The notes below the pieces were generated by a model. It was not told where the DNA came from. It searched no databases and worked only from the letters and a program-made list of their open reading frames with translations. The position numbers were made by a program, and so were the translations under genes. Positions 1 to 7,051 of a stretch of DNA of 12,016 bases are shown one piece after another. Each line of letters begins with the position of its first letter. The stretch's first letter is position 1. Origin of the DNA: Methanobacterium sp. (GTDB lineage Archaea > Methanobacteriota > Methanobacteria > Methanobacteriales > Methanobacteriaceae); contig JAUNXM010000045.1 of assembly GCA_030539815.1 (NCBI GenBank), forward strand, positions 1,950-13,965, given 5' to 3'.

Positions 1-289
1 CTATTTTAATTCAACAAATGATGTATTTATGGATTTTAAAACCCAAACTTTAACCTGGGGAGGCGAAACGCCCTATTTTGTAGAATTCATTGACAATGGG
101 ACCATCTTAAAGCATTATATGGATCCTAATAGTGATTTTGCTGTATTTATAATAAATCATGAAAAAGCAGTAGTAATAGATAAAAAATTTGAGAATTCAA
201 TTTTCACCAAGTTAGTTATTGAAAAGAGTAATTCAACTGTGTTTAAACCTTTATTCTACAGTGATAAAGCAGTTGTTTGGGGAATTTGA
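1..289 (+). CDS. C-terminal fragment of an unrecognised protein
   Basis: The reading frame is open from base 2 to a TGA at 287-289, so 95 residues are visible. The methionine at base 29 is probably internal: nine in-frame codons without a stop precede it and no ribosome binding site is seen before it. The visible part is rich in beta-strand-forming hydrophobic and aromatic residues with charged turns, has no transmembrane segment, and ends VVWGI. It could be the soluble tail of a larger, perhaps envelope-associated protein, but I recognise no family and the fragment is too short for a functional call. It converges on the first small pilin gene with a 28-base gap. Confidence 0.6.
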   Translation, partial: YFNSTNDVFMDFKTQTLTWGGETPYFVEFIDNGTILKHYMDPNSDFAVFIINHEKAVVIDKKFENSIFTKLVIEKSNSTVFKPLFYSDKAVVWGI

Positions 290-317
290 TAAAATTATTA
301 TATAATAATCTTAAAAA

Positions 318-485
318 CTACATTTTACCAATAGCAGCATTTCTCGCAGTATCAATCACTTGAGTAATATTCCCTGCAATTGATTGGGTAATATTTATTA
401 TGTATCCGCCTGCGACAATTACAATAACTAACATAGCTCCAATTAATAATATCATTTCAGCGCTAATCTGACCTTTTTCATCCAT
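318..485 (-). CDS. Miniature class III signal peptide protein (archaeal type IV pilin-like), 55 aa
   Basis: A 55-residue protein starting MDEKG followed by QISAE and a hydrophobic stretch to about residue 28. A short charged leader, a Gly-Gln junction, Glu at +5 of the mature chain and a hydrophobic helix define the archaeal class III prepilin signal (DUF361 type) cleaved by EppA-like peptidases. Cleavage before Gln6 would leave a 50-residue mature protein, essentially one N-terminal pilin helix plus a short polar tail containing NIT, a possible N-glycosylation sequon, twice. A good ribosome binding site (AGGTGG, about 495-500 on the minus strand) lies just before the ATG. It probably sits in the membrane or in a surface filament as a minor pilin. 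It is more divergent than the two pilins to its right, and its mature start is QISAE rather than QGAAE. The exact role is unknown. Confidence 0.8.
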   Translation of the reverse strand: MDEKGQISAEMILLIGAMLVIVIVAGGYIINITQSIAGNITQVIDTARNAAIGKM

Positions 486-541
486 TTAATCCACCTTTTA
501 TATCGTAATAAAATTATAGAATCATAATTTAATCCAGTACT

Positions 542-553
542 CTTATTATATTT
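542..553 (-). promoter_or_regulatory. Candidate TATA box of the 55-aa pilin gene
   Basis: On the minus strand this reads AAATATAATAAG. A transcription start about 25 bases downstream, near 520, would give a leader of roughly 35 bases that includes the AGGTGG ribosome binding site. The flanking DNA is AT-rich, so other placements are possible. Confidence 0.35.
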
Positions 554-625
554 GAAAGATTCTGCTATAAATTATTTTTCACTCGGGAAGAATCTCGAAT
601 GGATTGGACCTGATTTATCATACGT

Positions 626-643
626 CCTAATTCTTCAATTAGG
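626..643. repeat. Perfect 7-bp inverted repeat (hairpin) between pilin genes
   Basis: CCTAATT and AATTAGG are separated by CTTC, and a third half-site CCTAATT follows at 647-653. On the plus strand a run of T follows at 656-662. No plus-strand gene ends nearby, so a terminator role is doubtful. It could be a regulatory site upstream of the 55-aa pilin promoter. Confidence 0.4.
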
Positions 644-671
644 TTCCTAATTATTATTTTTTCTAAAGATT

Positions 672-730
672 TGAGAGATAAATTAGAAAATAAGAAATAA
701 TTAGAAAATAAATAAAAGAAAGAAATTAGT
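672..730 (-). terminator. U-rich transcription end of the 739-918 pilin gene
   Basis: Just after the stop codon of the minus-strand pilin gene, the minus strand is a succession of T-rich tracts (TTTCTTTCTTTTATTTATTTT and similar) without a strong hairpin. Archaeal intrinsic termination relies mainly on such oligo-U stretches, so this is the probable end of the pilin transcript. Confidence 0.45.
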
Positions 731-738
731 CCCATGTT

Positions 739-918
739 TTATTGAAGTGCGCTTGTGGTTCTTATGGTTTCAACGTCCTGAGCGGCGTTTAGTGAAGAAG
801 CGCCTTGAATGTATGATCTGTAGACTAATAATGCAGCTATTGCTATAACAATAATTCCACCAAACAGTAAGATATATTCAGCTGCTCCTTGCCCACTTTC
901 ATCTTTTAAAAAGCCCAT
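739..918 (-). CDS. Miniature class III signal peptide protein (archaeal pilin), 59 aa, copy A
   Basis: A 59-residue protein. A leader of nine residues (MGFLKDESG) is followed by [12 protein letters not shown] and a strongly hydrophobic helix to about residue 32, then a polar tail ending SALQ. The Gly-Gln junction and the Glu at mature position 5 match archaeal class III (EppA-processed) prepilins; the mature chain would be 50 residues. It has a strong ribosome binding site (GGGAGGT, about 926-932 on the minus strand). It is 46/59 identical to the pilin at 1054-1233, with the leader and helix most conserved, so the two arose by tandem duplication. It is likely a subunit of a thin surface filament or a filament-associated minor pilin. 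A membrane-retained peptide is also possible, because the usual globular head is absent. Confidence 0.87.
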   Translation of the reverse strand: MGFLKDESGQGAAEYILLFGGIIVIAIAALLVYRSYIQGASSLNAAQDVETIRTTSALQ

Positions 919-964
919 ATTATTTACCTCCCAACATGAACCCCAATCACAGAATGTACTTTAG

Positions 965-975
965 TTAAAATATAC
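965..975 (-). promoter_or_regulatory. Candidate TATA box of pilin copy A
   Basis: The minus strand reads GTATATTTTAA about 47-57 bases before the ATG at 918. Transcription would start near 940 and give a leader of roughly 20-25 bases containing the GGGAGGT site. The presence of a separate promoter agrees with a terminator-like structure between the two pilin copies. Confidence 0.45.
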
Positions 976-988
976 TCTAATATCTAAA

Positions 989-1010
989 TCAACATGATCA
1001 TGATAGTTGA
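989..1010. promoter_or_regulatory. Nested palindrome upstream of pilin copy A promoter
   Basis: A perfect 10-bp palindrome CATGATCATG (993-1002) lies within outer inverted arms TCAAC (989-993) and GTTGA (1006-1010). It sits upstream of the candidate TATA box of the 739-918 gene, where an archaeal activator or repressor could bind. Function is inferred from position only. Confidence 0.3.
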
Positions 1011-1012
1011 AT

Positions 1013-1047
1013 AAAAAAAATACCATAGTGGGTATTAACCATTATGG
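1013..1047 (-). terminator. Hairpin plus oligo-T terminator of pilin copy B
   Basis: On the minus strand, just after the stop codon at 1054-1056, CCATAATGG and CCACTATGG form a 9-bp stem with one G-U pair and a 7-base loop (1023-1047). A run of eight T follows (1020 down to 1013). Hairpin plus U-run is a convincing end for the 1054-1233 transcript and suggests that the two pilin copies are transcribed separately. Confidence 0.6.
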
Positions 1048-1053
1048 GTTTCT

Positions 1054-1233
1054 TTATTGGAGCACGCTTGTGGATCTTATGGTGTTAACGTCCTGAACGG
1101 CGTTTAATCCGGAAGTTCCGCTGAAGTATGCTCTGTAGATTAGTAATGCAGCTATTGCGATAACTATAACTCCACCAAACAGTAATATATATTCAGCTGC
1201 TCCTTGTCCACCTTCATCTTTTAGAAAACTCAT
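1054..1233 (-). CDS. Miniature class III signal peptide protein (archaeal pilin), 59 aa, copy B
   Basis: A 59-residue tandem paralogue of the 739-918 pilin: leader MSFLKDEGG, then [12 protein letters not shown] and a hydrophobic helix to about residue 32, then a polar tail ending SVLQ. Processing by an EppA-like class III peptidase before Gln10 would give a 50-residue mature chain. The helix differs from copy A only conservatively (Ile/Val), whereas the tail carries most of the 13 substitutions, as expected if the helix packs in a filament core and the tail is exposed. The ribosome binding site (GGAGGT, about 1240-1245 on the minus strand) is strong. It is the first gene of the minus-strand cluster and shares a divergent spacer with the winged-helix gene at 1439. 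Expression is probably high, judging from its strong TATA box, ribosome binding site and terminator. Confidence 0.87.
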   Translation of the reverse strand: MSFLKDEGGQGAAEYILLFGGVIVIAIAALLIYRAYFSGTSGLNAVQDVNTIRSTSVLQ

Positions 1234-1288
1234 ATTTTTACCTCCAATAGGGGTTTTTACAACTTATATACAACTCCTCTGTTTATAG

Positions 1289-1302
1289 TTATATATAAAT
1301 AT
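1289..1302 (-). promoter_or_regulatory. Candidate TATA box of pilin copy B
   Basis: The minus strand carries ATATTTATATATAA, a near-consensus archaeal TATA box preceded by an A-rich stretch that could serve as BRE. It lies about 56-69 bases before the ATG at 1233, giving a start near 1270 and a leader of about 35-40 bases. A second match, GTATATAAG (1263-1271), is closer to the gene and may be the initiator region. Confidence 0.5.
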
Positions 1303-1332
1303 TTTTATTGCCTTTTTGTAACAACATTCATA

Positions 1333-1348
1333 TTACAATTTAATGTAA
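1333..1348. promoter_or_regulatory. Inverted repeat TTACA-N6-TGTAA in divergent spacer
   Basis: Perfect 5-bp arms separated by ATTTAA lie midway between the two divergent promoters. Size and placement fit a dimeric regulator binding site, but the spacer is AT-rich and chance occurrence is possible. Confidence 0.25.
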
Positions 1349-1350
1349 TT

Positions 1351-1421
1351 ACTAATAACATTTAGTGTTCACTAATAATTATCTTTTATATACTTCTTTG
1401 TGCATATTATCACACACTAAT
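1351..1421. promoter_or_regulatory. Three ACTAAT repeats flanking the winged-helix gene promoter
   Basis: ACTAAT occurs at 1351-1356, 1371-1376 and 1416-1421. The first two are exactly 20 bases apart, about two helical turns. The middle copy is part of a perfect dyad, TTAGTG-TT-CACTAA (1362-1375). The copies bracket the candidate TATA box at 1384-1393. This layout suits an operator for autoregulation of the adjacent winged-helix gene or for control of the pilins. Confidence 0.35.
1384..1393 (+). promoter_or_regulatory. Candidate TATA box of the winged-helix gene
   Basis: TTTTATATAC lies about 46-55 bases before the ATG at 1439. Transcription would start near 1412-1416, leaving a leader of about 25 bases with the AGAGGG ribosome binding site. 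Confidence 0.5.
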
Positions 1422-1423
1422 TA

Positions 1424-1429
1424 AGAGGG
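1424..1429 (+). promoter_or_regulatory. Ribosome binding site deciding the start at 1439
   Basis: AGAGGG is three bases from the in-frame GTG at 1433, too close to serve it, and nine bases from the ATG at 1439. The ATG is therefore the better start. Confidence 0.55.
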
Positions 1430-1438
1430 CTTGTGACC

Positions 1439-2005
1439 ATGCCTAAAAACTACAATTTACGAAAATTAATCCTGGAAATCTTAGAAAATGATGAGCTATC
1501 CAAAAAAAGAATATTGGAAGTTATAAGATCAAAATCAGGGATAGGCACATCAGACAAGACTTTTAACGAATCATTAATGGCACTTCTGCGTGAAGGACAG
1601 ATATACATAGCAGATTATGATTTTACAATATACAATGGTGTCAAAAGGATACAATCTATAAGGCCAGAGGGTATTGTTTTCGGTGTTTCCAGAATGGATT
1701 TTGTGGAAATCGAAACCATCCTTAAACAGATGGAAAGCAAGGATCACGATGAGGTTTACCGGGCATCTAAGAATCTTAAACGGATTTTCCGCAGGAGGAT
1801 TGATGAACTTCAAATTGAACGGGAAACTCTCAAGAACTCCAACGAAGCAGACTCTCTATTTAACCAGACCATTTTCTACATGAACTCGATGGGTGAAGAA
1901 CAAAAAAGAGCCCTTAGAAACAAATTAGCCTGGGGATTAAGCAACAATAAAGGATCCCTTAAATTATTCAAAAACATTATTTCTTTTGTCCAGTCAAATG
2001 AATAA
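1439..2005 (+). CDS. Predicted winged-helix DNA-binding protein, 188 aa (function unknown)
   Basis: Residues 5-65 look like a winged helix: a helix (LRKLILEILEN), a second helix, a GIGTSDKTFNESLMALLREG segment shaped like turn plus recognition helix, then a short wing (IYIADYDFTIYNG). Residues 85-188 are mostly charged helix, with basic RRRIDEL and KRALRNKL stretches, and could mediate dimerisation. No transmembrane segment, cysteine cluster or known catalytic motif is visible. The ATG at 1439 is preferred over the GTG at 1433 because of ribosome binding site spacing. The gene is divergent from the pilin cluster and ends in a T9 tract. I infer a transcriptional regulator, possibly of itself and the pilins, but the family is not firmly recognised. 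Confidence 0.75.
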   Translation: MPKNYNLRKLILEILENDELSKKRILEVIRSKSGIGTSDKTFNESLMALLREGQIYIADYDFTIYNGVKRIQSIRPEGIVFGVSRMDFVEIETILKQMESKDHDEVYRASKNLKRIFRRRIDELQIERETLKNSNEADSLFNQTIFYMNSMGEEQKRALRNKLAWGLSNNKGSLKLFKNIISFVQSNE

Positions 2006-2008
2006 TTA

Positions 2009-2017
2009 TTTTTTTTT
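2009..2017 (+). terminator. Oligo-T terminator of the winged-helix gene
   Basis: A run of nine T starts three bases after the TAA stop codon. No hairpin precedes it, consistent with archaeal oligo-U termination. Confidence 0.55.
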
Positions 2018-2342
2018 CAATATTGCTGAGGGCCGCCCAATCAATTAAATGAATTATATCAAGTGATCTTTAATTGAAAATAAGAAGAAAAATCAGTTGT
2101 CAAAATATCAACGTAATTATTGATATAATAAAATATGGAGTTTAATATACGTATTTTTAATAAAGAACTTCTAATTGTCGGGTATAAAAAAATCCCTATT
2201 GAAAACTACTCTAATCTAAAAATTTTAGCTCTGAACATGATACATTAACACGAAATATGATAAACTCATTTTTTGTAGGTGTTTGAAGGGCCTCTAGATA
2301 CCATGTACTTTATAATTACAGTATTAAATTAAAATGATAAAA

Positions 2343-2358
2343 ATAGAAAATTTTCTAT
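2343..2358. promoter_or_regulatory. 16-bp perfect palindrome upstream of the UbiA-like gene
   Basis: ATAGAAAATTTTCTAT is self-complementary over its full length and lies just upstream of the candidate TATA box of the 2436 gene. It resembles an operator in size and position; no binder is known from the sequence. Confidence 0.35.
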
Positions 2359-2407
2359 GGTGCCTGAGTCAACTTAATAATATAGGCTTGACAATATCTA
2401 GTTGGAG

Positions 2408-2423
2408 TTCTTAAAATTAAGAA
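2408..2423. promoter_or_regulatory. Inverted repeat just before the UbiA-like start codon
   Basis: TTCTTAA and TTAAGAA are separated by AA and end 12 bases before the ATG at 2436. No ribosome binding site lies between this repeat and the ATG; the only GGAG (2404-2407) is about 28 bases upstream. The repeat could be an operator or a leader hairpin influencing initiation. Confidence 0.35.
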
Positions 2424-2435
2424 ATAATGATTTAA

Positions 2436-3305
2436 ATGATCAGTAACGTTATAAAGTCCATGCGCCCCAAGCAGTGGTATAAGAATTTAGTCTTGTTCAT
2501 TGGGGTTCTTTTCTCTTCTAATATGCTGAATCTGACCTTTTTAGTTGATTCAGGGGTTGCTTTCCTTGTTTTTTGTCTGTTATCTGGTTCCATTTATCTT
2601 ATTAATGATATTTTAGATATTGAAAAGGATAAAAATCATCCAAAAAAACGTAAAAGACCAGTACCCTCTGGAACTTTGAAAGTATCCCATGCAATATTCT
2701 TCATTGTATTATTCTTAACTATCTCTTTCACGGTAGCTTACTGGGTTAATCAGTATTTCTTTCTTATTACTTTGTTTTTTATTATATTGCTCCTTTCATA
2801 TTCATTATGGCTTAAAAACATCATCATCGCAGATATACTTATCATATCATCGGGATTTGTTATTAGGGCTGTTGCAGGAGCATTGGCCATAAGTGTTTTT
2901 GTTTCGCCATGGCTTATCATCTGTGCCTTCCTTCTGGCTTTGTTTTTAGCACTGGGAAAAAGAAGGCATGAACTCATAATATTGGGAGATGAGGCTAAAA
3001 ATCACAGAATAATACTGGAGGGATATTCCACTCAAATGCTGGATCAGATGATAACCATTACCACCAGCAGCCTCATAATGTCTTATTCACTCTATACTTT
3101 CTTCGTGGGAAAAATCTATATGATGATAACTATACCATTTGCTTTTTATGGGCTATTTAAATACCTATTCTTGGTCCACAGTAAAAACTTGGGCGGAGAA
3201 CCAGAACTCATTTTCAAAGATAAAGGAATGATATTAAGCATGATTTTATGGGTAATGATCGTTTTTATTGTAATTTATGTGGATAAAATTAGGGGAATTT
3301 TCTAA
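2436..3305 (+). CDS. UbiA-family polyprenyl transferase, decaprenyl-phosphate phosphoribosyltransferase-like, 289 aa
   Basis: An integral membrane prenyltransferase with about eight to nine hydrophobic segments. The N terminus has MRPKQWYKN, typical of the subfamily that transfers 5-phosphoribose to polyprenyl phosphate (Rv3806c-like). The first Asp-rich motif is N57-D58-xx-D61-xxx-D65, followed by HPKKRKRPVPSG, and the second conserved loop is GKRRHELIILGDE (174-186), again more like this subfamily than quinone- or heme-type UbiA. The Asp residues bind Mg2+ and diphosphate. The probable reaction attaches a phosphoribosyl unit from PRPP to an archaeal polyprenyl phosphate, giving a lipid-linked pentose. 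The start is the first ATG after an in-frame TAA at 2433-2435. It has no Shine-Dalgarno sequence nearby, unusual for this window. The next gene is a flippase-like membrane protein, but a 326-base spacer separates them. Confidence 0.85.
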   Translation: MISNVIKSMRPKQWYKNLVLFIGVLFSSNMLNLTFLVDSGVAFLVFCLLSGSIYLINDILDIEKDKNHPKKRKRPVPSGTLKVSHAIFFIVLFLTISFTVAYWVNQYFFLITLFFIILLLSYSLWLKNIIIADILIISSGFVIRAVAGALAISVFVSPWLIICAFLLALFLALGKRRHELIILGDEAKNHRIILEGYSTQMLDQMITITTSSLIMSYSLYTFFVGKIYMMITIPFAFYGLFKYLFLVHSKNLGGEPELIFKDKGMILSMILWVMIVFIVIYVDKIRGIF

Positions 3306-3631
3306 AAAGTAATAATTAGGGATTATATTCTTTCATAATGGATAAATAGAACATCTTAAACTTATAGATAAAATTGAGTTGTTTGACTTTCGATGCTTAA
3401 AACCGGAAAATTTAACCATTCGAATACTGGTATTTGCAACTCAACATAGTGCGTTTAACTACGGGTAGTGATGCTCATTTGCAAATGAATAGGTGAAACT
3501 TGTTAAAAATGGAACACAATAGGCAAAGATTCATTAAAAAGAGAAACATCGCATTCTCCCCATTAAAAACGAATACCCAATATTGGACAGAATCCTCAGT
3601 TGTTAATACATGACCACAAGGTGTTAAAAAT
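3306..3631. other. 326-base spacer with clustered hairpins, no gene seen
   Basis: No coding frame is visible. Between 3421 and 3488 three compact dyads follow each other: CGAATAC-TG-GTATTTG (3421-3436), ACTAC-GG-GTAGT (3458-3469) extendable to 3451-3474 with wobble pairs and a bulge, and TCATTTGCAAATGA (3475-3488). An 8-bp inverted repeat, TTGAGTTG (3374-3381) with CAACTCAA (3437-3444), encloses the first of them. The arrangement suggests a structured leader or small RNA; it could also be remains of a mobile element end. A ribosome binding site AAGGTG at 3619-3624 serves the next gene. Confidence 0.4.
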
Positions 3632-4549
3632 ATGGCGAAAGGTAAGATCTGGATAACCCTTCTTCTGGCAGTGACTATTTATCTTGCTCTCTGTATATAC
3701 GCAGATATTGACAAACTCATCCAGGCATTTGAAAGTTTCCAATGGGCATACTTGATATTATTGTTAATATTTACTACCATAGGGTATTTTATCCGGTTTA
3801 TAAAGTGGAATTACTTCCTGGAGAGTGTGGGTATCCACATGAAAACTAAAGACAATATCTTTGTATTCTTTAGTGGCCTTTCAATGATCATAACTCCTGC
3901 GAAGATGGGAGAAATATGGAAAGGATGGTTAATTAAAGAAATAAACGGAGACAAACTTTCAAAAACTATTCCGGTTGTGATCATTGACCGAGTAACGGAT
4001 CTTTTAGCACTTATAATATTGTCATTAACTGGGATTGTTTACTATGAAAAAGGATCCTACATTCTCATTATTGTCTTCCTGTTTTTTGTTGTTTTTTTCA
4101 TGGTAATAAAATCAAAGTATATATTAAAGAAATTAATATTTTTCATGGAGAAAAGGGCGGGAAAATACTCTCCTAATGTTAAAGAAATGCATCAGACATT
4201 TGAGACAACAATGGTATCCAAAAATCTTATGGTGGCCATTATTTTAAGTGTACTCGCCTGGTTCTTTGAATGTATGGGACTTTACTTGGTGGTTATGGGA
4301 TTCAGCCAGCATATTATCTTAACCGTTTCCACATTTATTTTCAGTTTCTCCTCACTGGTGGGTGCAGTGAGCATGATACCAGGAGGTTTGGGGATTGCCG
4401 AAGCCACAATATCAGGTTTACTCCAATTTTTTGGACTCACTGCCACAGTATCAGTGGGAGTGGCCCTGATCATCCGCCTGGGAACATTATGGTATGGAGT
4501 GATAATGGGACTAATGGTATATTTATTGTTTAAAAGAAAAGTAATGTAA
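3632..4549 (+). CDS. Flippase-like / LPG synthase transmembrane-region family membrane protein, 305 aa
   Basis: A multispanning protein with roughly seven to eight hydrophobic segments. It carries the signature loops of the UPF0104 / lysylphosphatidylglycerol synthase TM-region family (PF03706, TIGR00374): SGLSMIITPAKMGEIWKGWLI at 81-101, DRVTDL at 119-124 and SMIPGGLGIAEATI at 247-260. The family includes AglD-type archaeal proteins linked to glycan assembly and the flippase domain of bacterial MprF, but most members are uncharacterised and the substrate cannot be read from sequence. There is no soluble synthase domain, so aminoacyl-lipid synthesis is unlikely. The ATG has an AAGGTG site 7 bases upstream. 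A gap of 42 bases to the DUF362 gene suggests co-transcription. Confidence 0.85.
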   Translation: MAKGKIWITLLLAVTIYLALCIYADIDKLIQAFESFQWAYLILLLIFTTIGYFIRFIKWNYFLESVGIHMKTKDNIFVFFSGLSMIITPAKMGEIWKGWLIKEINGDKLSKTIPVVIIDRVTDLLALIILSLTGIVYYEKGSYILIIVFLFFVVFFMVIKSKYILKKLIFFMEKRAGKYSPNVKEMHQTFETTMVSKNLMVAIILSVLAWFFECMGLYLVVMGFSQHIILTVSTFIFSFSSLVGAVSMIPGGLGIAEATISGLLQFFGLTATVSVGVALIIRLGTLWYGVIMGLMVYLLFKRKVM

Positions 4550-4591
4550 AAAGATATTTCAGAAAAGATCTATTTAACGAAGGTTTATGAT

Positions 4592-5719
4592 ATGTCAAAG
4601 GTTGCGATTTTAAAAACTTCACCTGAAAATGTGGTCACAGATTACTCGGATTTAATGCGGCTGGCTGATTATGATAAAATAATTACCAAGGATAAATTAA
4701 ACATCCTTAAATTAAACCTCTCCTGGACACTTTTTTATCCCGCATGTTCCACTCCACCCTGGCAACTGGAAGGAGTCCTGGAAACCCTGAAAAGTGAAAA
4801 TTACTCCAAGGTCCTGGCGGTGGAAAACCAGACTGTGGTGACCCATCCATGGAAGGGTGCCTACTACAATAAATGGTTGCCATTATTAGATTGTCATGAT
4901 GTAAAGTTCCAGCCCCTCACCGATGTAAAATGGGTTGAATATGAACCCCGAAGTGAAATGTTGGCAATGGATGAAATATTTGGGGGAGTGCTGATCCCGG
5001 AGATATTTAAAGGTTCCAATATCATCCATTTTCCAACCATGAAAACCCATGGACACACCCAGACTACTGGGGCCATGAAAAATGCCTTTGGTGGTTTGAT
5101 ACCGAAATATCGGCATCATGCGCATAAGATGATCCATGAAGTACTGGTAGATCTATTGGCCATCCAGAAAGAGATACATGATGGTATTTTTGCAGTTATG
5201 GATGGTTGTGTCTGTGGAAACGGTGCCGGGCCACGGACCATGGAACCATTTTATGGGGATATGATTCTGGCCAGCAGTGACCAAGTAGCTATTGATGCCA
5301 TTGCCGCTAAGATCATGGGTTTTGAACCTTTAGAAATAGATTACATCAAATTAGCTCATGATCAGGGTTTGGGAATGGGTGACACTGATCAGATCGAGTT
5401 TGTGGGTATTGACCGAGCGGATTTAGATATCACGAACTTCAAATTCCATACCCAGAAAAGTCCAGTGATACGTTGGGATCAGATCATCCGGAAAAAAACC
5501 ATGAGAATACCCACCATACACAATGCTCTATTCAATTCTCCCTTCTTTAAGAGCTTCATATTTGCCTCAGAATTCTATCACGATCATTTTTGGTATCCCA
5601 CCGCAGGTAAAAAGAACATAAACAGATTCAAACAGACTAGATGGGGGGAATTATTCCAGAAATATTCCTTTGGTGAATTTCCTGAATATCCTGAAATCAA
5701 GGAATGGGATCCCTATTGA
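4592..5719 (+). CDS. DUF362 domain-containing protein, 375 aa
   Basis: The core matches the DUF362 (PF04015) pattern: FPTMKTHGHTQTTGAMKNAFGGLIPK (residues 147-172), a His-rich helix H175-H176-A-H178 with a following H182, MDG at 203-205 with GAGPR at 211-215, ILASSDQVAIDAIAAKIMG (225-243) and a C-terminal GLGMGD turn. DUF362 proteins are often fused to ferredoxin domains. Here there is no CxxCxxCxxxC cluster; the only close cysteines are C206 and C208. The last 90 residues (WDQIIRKK onward) are rich in aromatic residues and appear family-specific. The protein has no signal peptide and is probably cytoplasmic. The activity of the family is not established, so no reaction is assigned. The ribosome binding site AGGT (4581-4584) is well spaced, and the gene probably shares a transcript with the flippase-like gene. 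Confidence 0.85.
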   Translation: MSKVAILKTSPENVVTDYSDLMRLADYDKIITKDKLNILKLNLSWTLFYPACSTPPWQLEGVLETLKSENYSKVLAVENQTVVTHPWKGAYYNKWLPLLDCHDVKFQPLTDVKWVEYEPRSEMLAMDEIFGGVLIPEIFKGSNIIHFPTMKTHGHTQTTGAMKNAFGGLIPKYRHHAHKMIHEVLVDLLAIQKEIHDGIFAVMDGCVCGNGAGPRTMEPFYGDMILASSDQVAIDAIAAKIMGFEPLEIDYIKLAHDQGLGMGDTDQIEFVGIDRADLDITNFKFHTQKSPVIRWDQIIRKKTMRIPTIHNALFNSPFFKSFIFASEFYHDHFWYPTAGKKNINRFKQTRWGELFQKYSFGEFPEYPEIKEWDPY

Positions 5720-5769
5720 AGACATAGGTTTAAGACAAATATTCTGAGAGTTGATCATTATCCACATAG

Positions 5770-5783
5770 ATAAATTTATTTAA
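5770..5783 (+). promoter_or_regulatory. Possible TATA box before the glycosyltransferase gene
   Basis: ATAAATTTATTTAA lies in the 143-base spacer after the DUF362 gene, about 80-90 bases before the ATG at 5863. It would give the glycosyltransferase its own promoter with a leader of about 60 bases. Confidence 0.3.
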
Positions 5784-5862
5784 AAAAGACCACAATTGAT
5801 TCTTATTGTATTCCATTTTTAATGTTTTAGATTAATGTTTCAAAACTTTTCAAGGCACTTAA

Positions 5863-7020
<1,158 letters not shown>

Positions 7021-7051
7021 GTTTTGAAATCCTTGAAAAAATTATAGTGAA

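Larger units (their letters stand above)
2018..2435. other. Long AT-rich spacer with several inverted repeats, no gene seen
   Basis: No convincing coding frame or RNA gene is visible. The stretch holds dyads TCAATTAAA/TTTAATTGA (2041-2077, 9-bp arms), ATATCAA/TTGATAT (2105-2126, 7-bp arms), CTAAAA-A-TTTTAG (2216-2228), a 16-bp perfect palindrome (2343-2358) and TTCTTAA-AA-TTAAGAA (2408-2423). A TATA-like GGTATAAAAAAAT at 2181-2193 could drive a small RNA or a long leader. A weaker TATA-like TTAATAATATAGG at 2374-2386 is better placed for the gene at 2436. AT-rich DNA yields short palindromes by chance, so only the longest deserve weight. Confidence 0.5.

Noticed and set aside
1574..1813. Minus-strand open frame within the winged-helix gene
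   Set aside because: It is a shadow of the 1439-2005 gene, with no start signal and no family match.
2018..3631. Insertion sequence or MITE remnants in the long spacers
   Set aside because: The inverted repeats are short and not paired at the ends of a defined element; no target-site duplication or transposase fragment was found.
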